This document shows, in pieces, positions 11,110 to 23,394 of a stretch of 64,000 nt of DNA. The notes beneath the pieces are model-generated. The model saw nothing but the letters and a program-made list of their open reading frames with translations. It was not told the origin of the DNA and ran no database searches. This DNA is from Isoetes taiwanensis. Lineage: Eukaryota > Streptophyta > Lycopodiopsida > Isoetales > Isoetaceae. Both the position numbers and the translations under genes were made by a program. Location of the stretch: NCBI GenBank assembly GCA_021234155.1, contig JAJEKV010000034.1, forward strand, positions 9,687,614-9,751,613. The letters are read 5' to 3'. Every line of letters begins with the position of its first letter. Position 1 is the first letter of the stretch.

Positions 11110-12520
11110 AAATAAACAAAGATGTTTGCTAATTTATTCTACATAAACGAATTCATGACTGGGATACACAATACAAAGGCTGGATATTTGATGGTTAAGT
11201 TGCAACTGTGACTTTTATAACTATTAAAAGAAAGCCAGAATAAATGGTCTAGTTGTTATGCCTGGGAATCGATTTAGGGTAAGCAAACCCTAAACAGTGC
11301 TAAAACGGAGCCCAAGAGGGTAGGCCACATCGATTCTGTATGCTGAGAAATAGATGCATAGATTTGATGGTCATATCGATTCTGCTTGGCATAGGTCTGC
11401 TATTCACACTCCAAACAGGATGAAGGCCGATTCTTAGATGAGATTATGTTATGCCATGACCAGGAACTTCAAAAATGCATGTTGAATCTGCCTTTGACAC
11501 TCAATATTCGGATTTGAACCTGCCAGTCGATCTGGTAGCATCAAATATAGAAAGAATAGTTTTTGGATTTGTTAGTTGCAGCCGGAATGGGCAGAGTTCC
11601 GAACTTACATTTTGACAGCATAGGATCTGATAACACAAAAAATCGATGAAGCTGAGTGCATATTTTGGCACAAAATGGTTTATTGCTAATAGATGCGACA
11701 TGGCCAATACAGTCGGATTTGGCAAAACTTCGTACAGAAGAAATATTGTAGATCTTCATAAAATTGTCTACTAGAAACATATTATTCCAGTGCATATTTA
11801 TGCTAGCCATTTCTCCAGTTCAATATGCTTAAGGAATGCACGAATTAGGATCGAAGGATGCCATGCCATTACTGCGAATTAGGATTGAAGGATGCCATGC
11901 CTTGCAAATGAACTGAGCTTCAAACGGGTCCTCGACTACCAATATTCTGGTTGGAAAAAACGTGATCTAACTACTACTTAGAAGCAAGGTCCATTCTTCA
12001 ACCTATGCTTTCCCAGCGGGCAAATTATGCCCTGTATACTGGCAGTCTAAGAGAGTAACACAAAACAAAAAAACCAAGCTCCAGAGCTCCGGAACTCCCT
12101 TAATTCGACTGCCTAATTCGTACCTTAGGAAGGCCGATTTTTGGATCTCTGTGAAACAGAACTGAACAGGGGCAATCCGTGGCCAGAACGGACGCATATA
12201 GAACGGCGGATTCAGAACGGACGCATATAGAAGGTAAGAAATATCCGTAATGGGAGGAGCCATGCCAATCCAAAAACTCATATAGCCACGACTAGCCGAA
12301 AAATTGCCGGAAAAGGCATGCTAAAAATCAGTAATTCCAAAAAAAAAAAAAATTGCTAGTAATCATATATATAGGAAAGATAATATATATAATTATATTG
12401 GGATTTTAATTCATCCACTTTTCTAATCTATTAGAAGAGCATATGCTTAAATGTTTATACTCCTTTAGGATTTTCCCTCCTCCAATCACGTTTGATTCTT
12501 CGATTTTGCCGCATATTCCT
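11110..12520. other. no gene recognised
   Basis: Only short frames without motifs (11501-11725, 11541-11810, 12003-12281 on the minus strand). A short direct repeat around AGAACGGACGCATATAGAA occurs twice at about 12185-12235. Confidence 0.4.
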
Positions 12521-12524
12521 CGTT

Positions 12525-13088
12525 CTACTTGACTCCGGGGTTCCTTGAGGTGTTGCGACTGTAGTTGACCTTCGTGTGTGATTTGAGGTCGTTATGCCAA
12601 GTCGCGGAGAACGTTGCTCGATGTGAACCCTTGAGTTGAAAATGCTCCTCCTTAATGTGTTTACCTGTCATGTGGAGTGTCGTTTGGAGATGTGTAGTGC
12701 CATTGATCGCTTGAGCACGATCACTTGGTTGTTGCAGTCGGGCATTGTTGCATGTCTTCGAAGCTTCGTTGTGAGATGCCTCCCCTATGCCTGGAATTGT
12801 TGTCTCCATTGCACATGCCATCGCTCCTTTGAGTTGCCCTTGAGTGGTCTGTGGTTGTTGGCTAGGTCGGCTCCTCCGTCCTTTGCCATGCTCCGCCTCC
12901 TCTCTGGTTCTGATTGCAGCCCTATATGTTCCGGGGTATTCGTCCACCAGTACTGCTATCATCTCCCTGTAGTCGCCGAACATGGACTTAGGAAATGTTA
13001 TGTTGATACTGCCTCTATCTTGTTCGACTGGTGCTGCTGCCGAGGTGCTGGATAGGAGCGCACTCGTTGTTTTCCCTCTGATTCCCAT
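12525..13088 (-). CDS. second ORF of the LTR element, unknown
   Basis: A 187-codon frame that starts 15 bases after the previous stop, in another frame. It is Ser/Thr/Gln rich with a basic patch (EEAEHGKGRRSRPSQQPQ) and has no catalytic motif I can name. It may be the frameshifted end of the Gag-like protein. A plus-strand frame over 12636-13055 is its shadow. Confidence 0.35.
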   Translation of the reverse strand: MGIRGKTTSALLSSTSAAAPVEQDRGSINITFPKSMFGDYREMIAVLVDEYPGTYRAAIRTREEAEHGKGRRSRPSQQPQTTQGQLKGAMACAMETTIPGIGEASHNEASKTCNNARLQQPSDRAQAINGTTHLQTTLHMTGKHIKEEHFQLKGSHRATFSATWHNDLKSHTKVNYSRNTSRNPGVK

Positions 13089-13102
13089 CCGCTCGTGGAT
13101 CG

Positions 13103-14125
13103 CTATGACTCCTCCTCTGTGGTTAACTCCTGTTGTGCCATCATCTGTCTGATGCCGGTGTAGGCTTCTATGTCTGTCGATGTCTGGCCAGTGTACGTCC
13201 GGGCCTCCCTTGTGCTGATGTGGAAGTCCTGTGTCTCCCAGTCGATAAAGTCATCGAGGTCCGGTTGTTGACGTAGGAGATATAGGAGCTCGTCTATCCT
13301 GTAGCCCTTGTCCCTGCACTCTGGAAGGTTCTTGATGTCGTGCAGGCTCAGGTACGCTTCTCCTTGGATGATTATCGGGATTAGTCTTATGATGCCTAGC
13401 CCAAGTGGCGGAGTTGTCCTTGTGGTTCTCAGCCCCTCTTCAAAACTTTGAAGTTCCTCCTTAGCTTGCTGCCTCTCCTGTGCTGGGTCGACGTCTATGA
13501 TGTCCTCCCTGTCCGACCCACGTCCTTCATCTTCCTCCTGCTCTTCCCTCTCGTACTCCAGAAGCATCAGTTCTTTTTCACCTGCTGCCATGGCCATAGG
13601 CTCAATATCTAGGGGTTGGACAGATGGTTCTCCTATCTGGGTTTGGGCTCTATGGGATAGGAAGATTGCTACAGCTGCAGTGTATGAGGAATATCTCCTC
13701 CTATTTACAGCTACGGACATATAATTGGGTAAGCGACTGGCCTTATTTTCTAGGTACTTGTCTATGTTGGGTATGTCCTGCAGAGCTATCTTGAGGGCCA
13801 TATTTGGTGCAAGGTATCATATGCAAGGTGGGAGCTCTACTAGAGATGGTCCTATCTTAGCATGGAACTCAGACATAATGTCGTGGTAGAAGGGAGTGGC
13901 ATTGATGGTGGCCTCCACATCGATCTGCTTCTGAAAGACATTGAAAACAGAGTTGATGTCGGCATCGGCCACATGAGCTGTGGCGCTGTACCATCGCACA
14001 AATGCAGTGGTTGCCATGGAGTATGAGCAGCTGGGGATGACAGACAGATGGGGAAGCGCCTTAGGGACCTGAAAAAATCGGCTTGGAGTGAGGAGCAAGG
14101 GTGTAGGATGCAAATTTATAGGCAA
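13103..14125 (-). pseudogene. Gag-like or unknown ORF of the LTR element
   Basis: One reading frame from 14125 to 13103 broken by a single TGA at 13817-13819. A likely start is the Met of MATTAFVRWYSA near 14017. The first part (VFNVFQKQIDVEATIN, FYHDIMSEFHAKIGPSLV) is mixed alpha-helical in character. The middle is very acidic (LEYEREEQEEDEGRGSDRE), and the end is polar (DFIDWETQDFHISTREARTY). I see no zinc knuckle, protease or RT motif. Its place right after the leader suggests a structural Gag-like protein, but no family is recognised. Confidence 0.5.
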
Positions 14126-14283
14126 AACCCTAATTTTGAAAAAATTCGAAGTTGGGAAATATCTATGATTCTAAGGTCTAGGTGTACAATTCACAGGCTA
14201 ACTATGCTAAAGACTATCCTATAGCAACAAATTTCATCTACTTTGAGAAAAGTGTGGACAAATTGGGGCAAGTTTGGTGTGAC

Positions 14284-15846
14284 CACTCACACAGTGCGCG
14301 AGAGGCAGTTAGGAATATGATCCTAAGTGGCCTGGGCACACTCTGTGAGGGGTGGGGCCCTGTTTGGGTCGAGGATGATGCCAAACATGCAAACTAAGGG
14401 TGAAATCCTGCATATCTCGTCGAGATAGGTCGGATTGAGCCCTTACTTGCTTCATTTGGATAAGTTTTGACCCAGTTTAGGGGTCGACCACTCACACACA
14501 GTGCGAGGCAGTTAGGAATATGATCCTAAGTGGCCTGGGCGCACTCTGTGAGGGTGGGGCTCTGTTTGGGTCGAGGATGATGCCAAACATGCAAACTAAG
14601 GGTGAAATCATGCATCTCTCGTCGAGATAGGTCGGATTGAGCCCTTACTTGCTTCATTTGGATAAGTTTTGGCCCAGTTTAGGGGTCGACCACTCACACA
14701 GTGCGTGAGAGGCAGTTAGGAATATGATCCTAAGTGGCCTGGGTGCACTCTCTGAGGGGTGGGGCTCCATTTGAGTTAGGGTTAGCCAATTTCTACAAAC
14801 TAAGGGTCAAATCCTACTAATTAAAGTGAGCTGAGTCGAATGGTGTGTTTACTTTCTGCATTTGGACAAGTTTTGGCATAGATCAGTGCTTGACCACCAC
14901 ACAGTGCGCGAGAGGCAGTTAGGAATATAATCGGCCTGGGCGCACTCTGTGAGGGGTGGGGCCAAAAACACTGAGTTTTGCTCCAATTTGTTGATTCCAA
15001 ATGCAGAGCTTAGTAATACACCCTAATTAAGCATGATTTACACATTAACATGATCAAAACATAAATTTGTATTTACAATAAACTAGCAACCTTCTTTCTG
15101 CTGAGAGCTCGTGGATGTTGCACCCGAGTTCTTGATAGTCGAGAAGGTTCTTCATGCAGAGGATTAACGTATGTCTTCCATTCGATGAAGGATTGTTGAT
15201 AGGCCGGTTGTGCCCTGTACTGCTCGCTTCGTTTGTAGATGCTTCCTCTCTTGGGTCTGCCTTTTTCACTCTCCTCCTTTTTGTTGTCAGTACGTCGCCT
15301 GGGTCTTCAATGTCTTCAAAAGTCGTGCTCCTCACTCTTCTGTGGTTCTAGCCTTGTACTCTAAAAGCTATTGCTTCTATTTCTAAACAAACCCTAGTTT
15401 GGAAGATAGAGTTTAGGGTTTGAGCAATTTTGGTCATTTTGAGGTGAAATATAATACTTTTAACCTAATTTGAGATCATAAATGGATTCTAGACTCTTTA
15501 ATGGTCCTAACACAACAAATTTCAGGCGATTTGGAGCTGTATAACTCAAGTTATTAAGGTTCAAATTTTTGACCACTCACACAGTGCGCGAGGAGCAGTT
15601 AGGAACATGGTCCTAAGTGGCCTGGCGCACTCTGTGAGGGGTCACCTCTTTGTGGGTCCAATTTCCAATTTATAAGGGGTTTCTTAGTGTTTTAACATGC
15701 AAAACTAGCTAGAATCTAAGTAATAAGCCGAACTACACTGTTAGATTAGCTAAATTATGCATCTAACTAGGTCAACTTGGGTCCACCACTCACACAGTGC
15801 GCGAGGAGCAGTTAGAAACATGGTCCTAAGTGGCTCCGTGAGGGGT
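14284..15846 (-). repeat. six hairpin-centred repeat units in the LTR-element leader
   Basis: Units at 14284-14352, 14489-14555, 14691-14760, 14895-14956, 15574-15642 and 15787-15846. The first four are spaced about 205 bp and include shared flanks; the last two are 213 bp apart with unrelated flanks. Each core reads CACTCACACAGTGCGC, then TTAGGA-N6-TCCTAA, then GCGCACTCTGTGAGGGG. The outer arms pair over about 16 bp with two mismatches, and the inner arms TTAGGA/TCCTAA pair perfectly in most units. Unit 4 lost six bases of the inner arm, and unit 6 lost most of the right outer arm. The hairpin core is more conserved than the flanks. Confidence 0.85.
15054..15335 (-). CDS. hypothetical ORF in the LTR-element leader
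   Basis: A 93-codon frame lying between hairpin units 4 and 5. Its N-terminal half is charged (TKRRRVKKADPREEAS). An overlapping second frame over 15070-15250 is also open and reads YQQSFIEWKTYVNPLHEEPS, so one indel may have moved the true frame. No family is recognised. It could be a small leader ORF or a Gag N-terminal remnant. Confidence 0.3.
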   Translation of the reverse strand: MRSTTFEDIEDPGDVLTTKRRRVKKADPREEASTNEASSTGHNRPINNPSSNGRHTLILCMKNLLDYQELGCNIHELSAERRLLVYCKYKFMF

Positions 15847-16035
15847 CACCTCTTTTTGGGCACTTTTGCTAAAGCTTATTATTATTCCTAGCGTTAACCT
15901 ACTGCTGCACTACAATTGGAAATTTTTTTTCCCAATTTTCGAGGTTCTTGCTTGGGTGGCTATTCCCAAGATTGGAAATCTACTGTTAGACCTAAGGAAA
16001 ATGGTCAGTGCTCGATCTTGGTCTACCAAGATCAT

Positions 16036-16047
16036 GCTCTGATACCA
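16036..16047 (-). promoter_or_regulatory. primer binding site for initiator tRNA-Met
   Basis: The minus strand reads TGGTATCAGAGC, the usual plant LTR retrotransposon primer site complementary to the 3' end of initiator tRNA-Met. It sits one base inside the LTR end, which fixes both element type and orientation. Confidence 0.9.
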
Positions 16048-16048
16048 C

Positions 16049-17650
16049 TGTGACATCCCCTACTCCTTATACGATGCACACATCATATCTGAAGGAGGAG
16101 CATTCCCCCTGGCAGCTACACCCACAGGAGCCATCCACCTGACTCCACTCCCAGTGGAATGAGCCAGCAAGGGAAGAATGGATGTGTCATTCACCCCTCT
16201 TCCATCGGGTCGACCTATCTACGGAAGCGCGAATAAACAAACATGAGCACAAACTAACAGTATATATAAATACAACCACCTCGAAGGGTGAATATATCAT
16301 AAACATCACAAGATAACAACATCAACATAAACAATAACAGAAAGGGCGAAATCCTACCCAAGGCTCGGACTCAAGGGGGGTATGACTGACGGCTTGGGCC
16401 TCCAGAAGTCATTGCAGACAGAATTCATGGCAATGGATTTGGCTGGCATAGAACATGGCTGAGGGTAGTCCACTCCATCCGCCCCTCCCGTGCACACTTT
16501 GCAGAGTAGGCTGAAAAGTGTTGGGACCTGGCCATAGCCTACCGGGTGAATAGCCAGAGGGGCTACTGCTACTGGGTTGCATCTCCCCAGCCCCGATGAG
16601 GCAGGAGGAGAGTTGCCTCTCCTCCAGAGGCATCCATGCTCATCACAGGCGGCTAGAGAGCCACTGCCCTTATTCGACTTGAACTCACTGGAAGGTGACG
16701 CATCACCCCACAAGTGTCGAACTCATGCCTTGCCCACACGCAGTGACAAGCCATTAAGCCTAGCCCACAGAGACCCCCGATAGGCCTTACTACCAGAGGG
16801 GTCAGTCCTTGATGAGACAAGTTCCTCCTTATCAACCGGCCTAGCCCCTTCACCCACAACCAGGCGGGCTCCTGTGCACGGGCCGCATATAATTGGGAAC
16901 TAGTGGTGCTACCTAGGATCATCTGCTACACAGCTTTAGGTCTCTACCCCCCTTCCCAATACATGGAGATCACAGAGTGAAATACATACAACATCACAGA
17001 ACTGAAATAGAGAATATCATCTAATCCATCTACCTAAACAACAGAGTTAGGTTCCTTAGTTAGGGCTTATGATCTCGGGATCTATAAGGCCTCTAGAGTT
17101 GATCTAACATACTAAACCAGCCTATTGCCTTGCCCAAAGACGGCTTTGCACAACTGAATGACTAGATACCTGGTCCTTGACCCGCTCCTGATCCCCGGAA
17201 GGCGTCCATGCTCCTGATCTTGCTGAAGATGGTTGCTAATCGATAATCTGTTGTGCAAATCCGGCTTTTCGGAGCCTAGCAATGCGAATTGGAGTCCAGA
17301 CTTGGCCGAAATGGCTCAAGGGAACCCTAAATGCGAGAATGGAAAAGGAACTCTAGGAAACCCTAAATGTCAAAGATAGAAAGGGTTTAGGGTTTAAGGG
17401 GAAAGCCCTTTTATAGAAACCCTTAGGGTTAGGTTAGACATTGGCCAAATGGGATTTAGCCATTTGGCAATGGGGTCCATGGGGTTATAATTGTGTATGT
17501 TTATTTAACATTCACAACATTCAATGTTGCTCCCTAGGTGCAACCCTTGCCCCCTAGGTGCAACCCTATACGTCTCGCAAGTACATGTCATCCGTGACAT
17601 GTACGGGTGACATGGCAGTATAATATACGTATTCGGGGTGGAACGTCACA
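16049..17650 (-). repeat. 5' LTR, 1602 bp
   Basis: The block has inverted ends, TGTGAC at 16049 and GTCACA at 17650, and abuts the primer binding site with one intervening base. A minus-strand TATA-like CTATAAAAGGG lies at 17406-17416, placing the U3/R boundary near 17375. Telobox-like AAACCCTAA motifs sit around 17325-17400. ORFs at 16354-16922 lie inside the LTR and are not genes. A fragment of this LTR is found at 8972-9316. Confidence 0.85.
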
Positions 17651-18640
17651 ATATCTGTAAGGAGTATCTAAACTACTGTTAAGCATAGTCCAACCTTAAG
17701 TTTTAGTAAAAGTTATATAAACTCTTTAAGGTTGTGGAATTTCTACTGGAAAGAGGAAGAAGCCGCATCTGGAAGGGGAATCTAAATTTCAATATATTTT
17801 CTAATTTCCCAGCCTTTAGATTAGAAATTAGTAGATCCCAAGGTTAAGGTAAGGACGCTTCAAAAAGATATAATGTGATAGGCCATGTGGATAGACTAGA
17901 ATTGTAGGAATTATTGTCGGAGGTGTTAGGCAAGCCTGCTAAAAAGAGAACATAACTTACATTTAACATGTTATTTTATTGGTAGATCGTCCTACTCTCT
18001 TTATAAATTGTGGCACTATTAGAATTTGTATATTAGGTAGAAATGGTTTCAGAATGACTTGAATTAATTTTGGTCATCCACATAGACCAAGAAGGCCATG
18101 GGATCCAATACAAACAAGGTGCTATGCACGGAGGGTTGCCCTCCGTGGCCTGAAGGTGAAGTGGCTTAAATCATTCTTCACCCTCAATAGAATAGAATAG
18201 ATTTTTTTTTTTTTTCAAGACCCTGCTGTATACTCGATCAAGCTTGTTATTCCAAATATTTGGTTTGCAAATTTGCAATCAAGATCTTTGCTTAAAGGAA
18301 AATTATGTCCATGATAGAACAAGGGAAAACATTTGTTCACTGTCCCAATGCATCATGTTCAATGCTTTGATTGAGATTGAGGACATTGCTGCAGGGCTCC
18401 TATTAACAAAATACAGATTTTGGCCTGCATTAAACATGCCTTGCAAGGACTTCTATTGAAGAACAAAACAAAATTTCTATTAGTGTACATGATGCCTTCA
18501 TTTAAAACCTGAAGTTGCAACCTGCAATTGTCAAATATTTGTCATTTGGTTTATGTTAGATCTAGCTGTTCCTGAGCATATTTCTTAAGAAATGGTTCTT
18601 GGAATGCCATATTTCTTACTTGGAATGTAATAATATGTCT
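17651..18640. repeat. dispersed repeat pieces; no gene
   Basis: 17790-17945 is a diverged copy of the 7700-7975 repeat and ends in GGTGTTAGGCAAGCCTGCTA. 18072-18110 resembles the 3' end of the LINE at 2029-2060 (TCCACATAGACCAA, then GGCCATGGGA). A perfect 9-bp stem with a TTG loop lies at 18127-18147 (CACGGAGGG/CCCTCCGTG). A T run follows at about 18200. Confidence 0.55.
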
Positions 18641-18644
18641 CCAG

Positions 18645-18779
18645 ATCCCTCAAGGATGTTGCTAACTGTTTACCGACATCAGAGCAATCTCCGCCTCCTC
18701 GGTTTGTTCCTCAAATTTATAAATATATTGGTCGATATGCTCATTCAATGACAAGAAATCAGATACAAGCTTCAGAAGA
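18645..18779 (+). pseudogene. candidate last exon, unidentified
   Basis: After an acceptor-like TATGTCTCCAG, the frame is open for about 45 codons to a TAG and reads SLKDVANCLPTSEQSPPPRF then VPQIYKYIGRYAHSM. The composition looks protein-like, but I cannot name the family and found no partner exons. Confidence 0.25.
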
Positions 18780-18889
18780 GAATCTATAGCTTGTGCATGC
18801 AAGCCAAAACAATAGCATCCACAAAAACATATTGCATTGAATGCTCATAAAAACTAGCAAAAAATACTAAGTATAAAGAAACATATCCT

Positions 18890-19165
18890 AAAATCTTATA
18901 GTATTTTGTAAATCTTGTTATACAGTATAATAAATTCTAGACATCTATACCCCACAAACGAGGAACTTTGTGTACGGTGTAGATTAAGGAATAAAGGGCG
19001 AATATGCCTATCCAACAGCTCTCGCTGCCCTACGTCAACCCCCGTGTGAATATGCACCCAAACAAAAGGGGGTTTAAGGGGGAATTTAATTTTAAGGCGT
19101 GTAATGTAATGGTTTGTGTTATACGTTAAAAATTTTTTTGCCCCTTCGGGGCCAAAAACAAACAA
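18890..19165. repeat. dispersed repeat, family shared with 33.96-34.44 kb
   Basis: Contains GAGGAACTTTGTGTACGGTG, CTATCCAACAGCTCTCGCTG and CCCCGTGTGAATATGCACCC, and ends in a GCCCCTTCGGGGCC palindrome. The same blocks recur at 33961-34435, part of them inverted. The 91-codon minus-strand frame over it is not a gene. Confidence 0.8.
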
Positions 19166-19479
19166 CAACATTAATATCTAGCATAATAACAACACACGTG
19201 GATGATAAAAAGATAAATTAATACGTGAAGCAACAACAATTGAGCTTTGGAACCATCGTGTTGTAGTTTGAAGATATAATCTTCAATCGACAAGAAGTAT
19301 AGAATCTAGAACGCACGTTTAATTGTAAAGAACATGTAAGAGATTCACCTTGAATGAGGCTTCAACATTGAAAACCTCATAATGACTCATTCCAAAAGGT
19401 TTTGCAGACAAACATGCAGTTTGTATATCACCATATGAGAAACTTCAAAACTTCAAACTATGACTGCCCAGAGAATACA

Positions 19480-20180
19480 CATCATGGTACGAGTTGAATA
19501 CGCTGCAAATAACTCAAACAAGCTGGGAATGAGTTGAACATGTTGCATAAGATAACAGGCTGGTCGATTGAAGAAAAATAGAGTGCTTGAAGCTTCATTG
19601 CTGCATTTAGGATGTCTTCATAATACAATGCCCTCATAATTCCAAATCATGTAACATTTTGCGAAATATGGATACAAGAACTTTCAAAGGACATCTGCAC
19701 CAAAATGGAGGACTCGACTCTACATACTCTACATCTTTATAATGCACTTGGAGATTCGATGACACGTGCACAAAAGCAATGAGAATTTCCTTCATTTTGG
19801 TGGACTGCCATATCATCATAGGCAGCATTACATAGTTGACACATTTTAGTGACACATTTGCTTCACAATTCTGCATCATGGTATGAGTTGAATACACTGC
19901 AAGAAAAGCTGCGAATGAGTTGAACATGATGCATAAGATAACAATCAGATAAATAATAGCTGCTGACTTATTTGCCAAGTTATCATATTTTTAAAAAGAC
20001 AATCACCGTATCTTTGCAGATTCGGATAACATGCAATGGACTGTATGTGTTTCATGAGCTCTTCATTCTTTATTCAAAACTCATCGACATGTTTAAAAAG
20101 ACAATCACCATCATATGCTGCAGTTCAGATAACATGCAATGGACCTGTATGTGTTTCATGAGTTCTTCATTCTTTACTCA
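19480..20180. repeat. local duplications
   Basis: Two units of about 108 bp at 19985-20180 share TTTAAAAAGACAATCACC and GATAACATGCAATGGAC. A second pair (19480-19560 and 19870-19945) shares ATCATGGTA, GAGTTGAATAC and GAGTTGAACATG. No gene is evident. Confidence 0.6.
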
Positions 20181-20199
20181 AAAAGCAGAGCACTAACAT

Positions 20200-23100
20200 G
20201 TACCTGAACAATCGAATAAAATACATATGCAATAATACCACGGTGGCATGAAAGTGATGATCTTTGAATCAACAGATGAAAATGAATCAAAGGCCTTTGA
20301 GTGCTTCTCTATTGTCTTGTCGTATCTTGCTTTTAATGTAAATGTTCATAACTTCACGGCTCCACACTCCACTGTTGGAACTTCTTGAGATCTTCCAGCG
20401 TATTATAATCGAAGTCAGCATTAAGGGGTACGAATGAAGAGCAGAGGTTGTGGCATTCAAAAACAAATGAATTACCTCTATCCTTTGACTGGCCCGCAAG
20501 ATATGGATGTGATTTCTAAATACTTTGAACTGTACTGAAAAATGCTTGAATTTGTTTGTTGAGATATTTACTTGTATGCAGCCTAATAATTCTTAAGTAT
20601 CTGCTTCCACTTTCTACAACAAAAGCTTAAATCCATCTGCTCTTCTGCCTTGGTTCTATGCCTAAAGATCACACTTATCATCTCCTATTATGTAATAGAT
20701 GTAGCAAAGAACTGTAATATAATCACTTTATGTGTTACTACATATTCAGCTGTGCAACACATATCATCATCTGCATCTTTCTTGGTATTGTACAAAGCGA
20801 TTACGAGGTCCCAGCACTGAACAATATTGAATAATCGGGGCTGTTGAAGCCGCACCTGATGGAAGGGCCTACATTTGTTCAGAAAGTCGTGTGATTGCTT
20901 ATGGCCCTGACCTTATAGTTGCATGGCTTATGGGACTAGATAAAAATATTACTTCCCAGCAATACAGAGCCCTAACGGTTCCAGAGTTAACGTAACAATT
21001 GTGGGATGCTAAAAAAATGATGTGTGCAACAGATCCCCGCCATGGCCGATACCTAACATGCTCTGATCGGCCATATCCAACAGCCGCCATCGTTTATCTT
21101 TCTTCTGGGCTTTTGTGGGTTTGGATAGCATGAAGCATAGGCCGATTTTGCTGAAGCAAGGCGGAAACAGAGATGCACATGGTAGGAGCGAGCCCGAGGC
21201 AAAGCAACGGAAGTGTTTTTTTTTCCCTTAGGGTTCGCTGGGTTCACTGAAGCATAGTGGCTGAAGCATCGCCAAAGAGCTGGTCGAGAGCTGGTCGTTT
21301 TGATGTGAAGACAAAGCAATAAGAAGCAAGCAACATGAATAGGAAACGAGAAACAAAAACATAGTAAAGAAGAAAAAGCAGAGTTAGGTATCCGGCATTT
21401 TGATGTGCACAATTTTTCCTTCCCCTCCAAAAAGAAATCATTGTGCTAAACGAAACCAAAAGATAAAGAATGAAGAGCATAACAAAAGCTATGATCTCAT
21501 ACCGATATGTAGCAACAATGACTTCGCCAGCAAGAGAAATCGAGAAGACAAGAATCCAGAGGACAAAAGTTTTGGAGTTTAATGCATATGAATGCAACAT
21601 TGATAACAACAGCCGTTAGATTGTTTAAGCTAGTCAAAATCAACGGTCCAAAAATGACGCACTCTAGAAATACTATTTAGTACGTCCCAACGAATACAAC
21701 ACCAAAATCATAGAAAAACCATGCCAAAAAGCGTATAAAACTACAAAAAAAACCCCCTGTTATTATGCTACATATGGCATTGATAATTCCATCCTTCTTC
21801 CCATAAAAATTAAAAAGAAGGCTTTTGAATGCATACCCTTAGTATAACTAGTCAAAAGCACGTTTGATTACTTTTTATAAAAATTACATGTTTTGATAAT
21901 GTTCTTTTGCTTTTGTAATTTGTAATAAAGTTTCCTATATCAATGTCATCAACAGCAACGCTACTTTCTAGTTACAATATAAAAAATGTAGTTTTCGTCT
22001 TCCAAATGCTTGGAAAGACATTAGAATCTTCGAAACATGGCAATAATATATTATCTGTTGCAATATTATATGATGACTGGAAAAATTGCCTAGCGTTGCT
22101 TGCTGGGCTTTTCGTCGAGCATGCATTTAAATCTAAAGGTAAAAAACTTGTGCACGCATAGAGATGTATGGATGGTTATAATGCTTGCATGCATACACAT
22201 ATTGACAAGCGCATTTTCCACAATGATATCCTTGTAGTTAGATAAATTGATGCGCAATGTTTTAGTTGGTGCATGTTCCAGTTTGTGCATGTTTCAGTTC
22301 CCCAAAGGTAGGCATGTGAATAGCGTGGTATATTTAGCAAAAAATCCTATTTTTTGCAGTTGGGGCAATTCTATTTTGACCTGTGTGCATCCATAAAACA
22401 GGGTTACATAAGCAAACTTGCCTTAGGCACAAAAACAGGGGCTTCTGCGAAAATCATACCAAATTACTGCAAAGTTTCCCTTCATCCGAAAAAAGGGGAT
22501 GGCAAATCTATCTCGGATGGCAAACACTTCACCCGGATACGGAGACGACAGAGAAAGATCAAAGCCAGCTTCGTGGCTATGGCAGGCCTAGAGTTGGTAT
22601 ACAGATTTTTATTTGCTCCTTCCTCGAGCAAGGAAAAGCTCTGAAGGATGTGTAGTTAGAAAGAAGGAAATGAAAATCAAACCGGGAAAGTTCCGACAGT
22701 CCTCAGAATAAATTGAGTGGGTAAACTTACACTTCCCCACAAGTTCCTCAAGAGGACCATTTTAACTGCCTGAAAGCTCGCCCTTATTATGGAACACAAA
22801 GAAACATCCATTTTGGCTTGAATAGAAACGACAGAGCCGGCGAAAGCAAGTTCGGTCAAACATTTTGCCATGGCTCAACACTTGGATTGCTTCATATCCA
22901 ATGACGAGGAAAAGCCCTGCGTGCATAGTGCTCTGTTCCAAATAGAAGATCCGTCAAGCGTATCGTTGCTCGCAGGAAGGGTGGCTGTGCCATACCTATC
23001 GACACCAAGCTTGCCTCTGCTTCATCGTCTTCACTAGTAAATCCAGGGTCTATTTTGTTCGGATTTGGAGCAATCGTCACGGCCTTCTGCTAACCGACAT

Positions 23101-23390
23101 CCCACTTGGAATTTTCTTGAATTTCCACAACCGTAGATAAAATCGAAGGCTTGTAGCTGCATCCACGTGAACAAAAAACTTACTTGGCAGCAACGTGAAC
23201 ACTCTAAAATTGCTTTAAAGTGTCCACTTGCGTTTGTGCAAACATGCGAAAGATAAACCAAAAATTTGTCAAAGGAACATGAATATAGCTGACGATAGTA
23301 TGTGCCCTCTGGCATGCCCGATCGCACAATGTGCAGCTTGTTATGACCAATGGTGCAAGTTACATCATGAGATATTGTGGTACATGTCAA
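20200..23390. other. no gene recognised
   Basis: Several overlapping short frames (21053-21609, 22354-22655, 23034-23390) show no family motif. The frames at 21053-21430 and 21244-21609 are hydrophobic and overlap each other in different frames, which argues against coding. Confidence 0.4.
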
Positions 23391-23394
23391 GACA

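Larger units (their letters stand above)
12525..17650 (-). mobile_element. LTR retrotransposon, minus orientation, 3' LTR not found
   Basis: The minus-strand order is LTR (17650-16049), tRNA-Met primer binding site (16047-16036), a leader with six hairpin units (15846-14284) and ORFs of unknown family (14125-13103, 13088-12525). I could not find protease, RT, RNase H or integrase, nor an intact 3' LTR. It is therefore either a non-autonomous element of the TR-GAG or LARD kind, or a truncated copy. The left boundary is set at the end of the last ORF and is uncertain. Confidence 0.75.

Noticed and set aside
12636-13055. Cys-rich 139-codon plus-strand frame
   Set aside because: It is the complement of the minus-strand ORF of the LTR element, which has support from element context.
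16354-16922. Frames of 70-120 codons at 16.4-16.9 kb and their twins at 9.0-9.4 kb
   Set aside because: They lie inside the LTR and its fragment; conservation reflects the repeat, not a protein.
21053-21609. Two overlapping hydrophobic frames
   Set aside because: They overlap in different frames with no homology-like motif; at most one could be real and nothing favours either.
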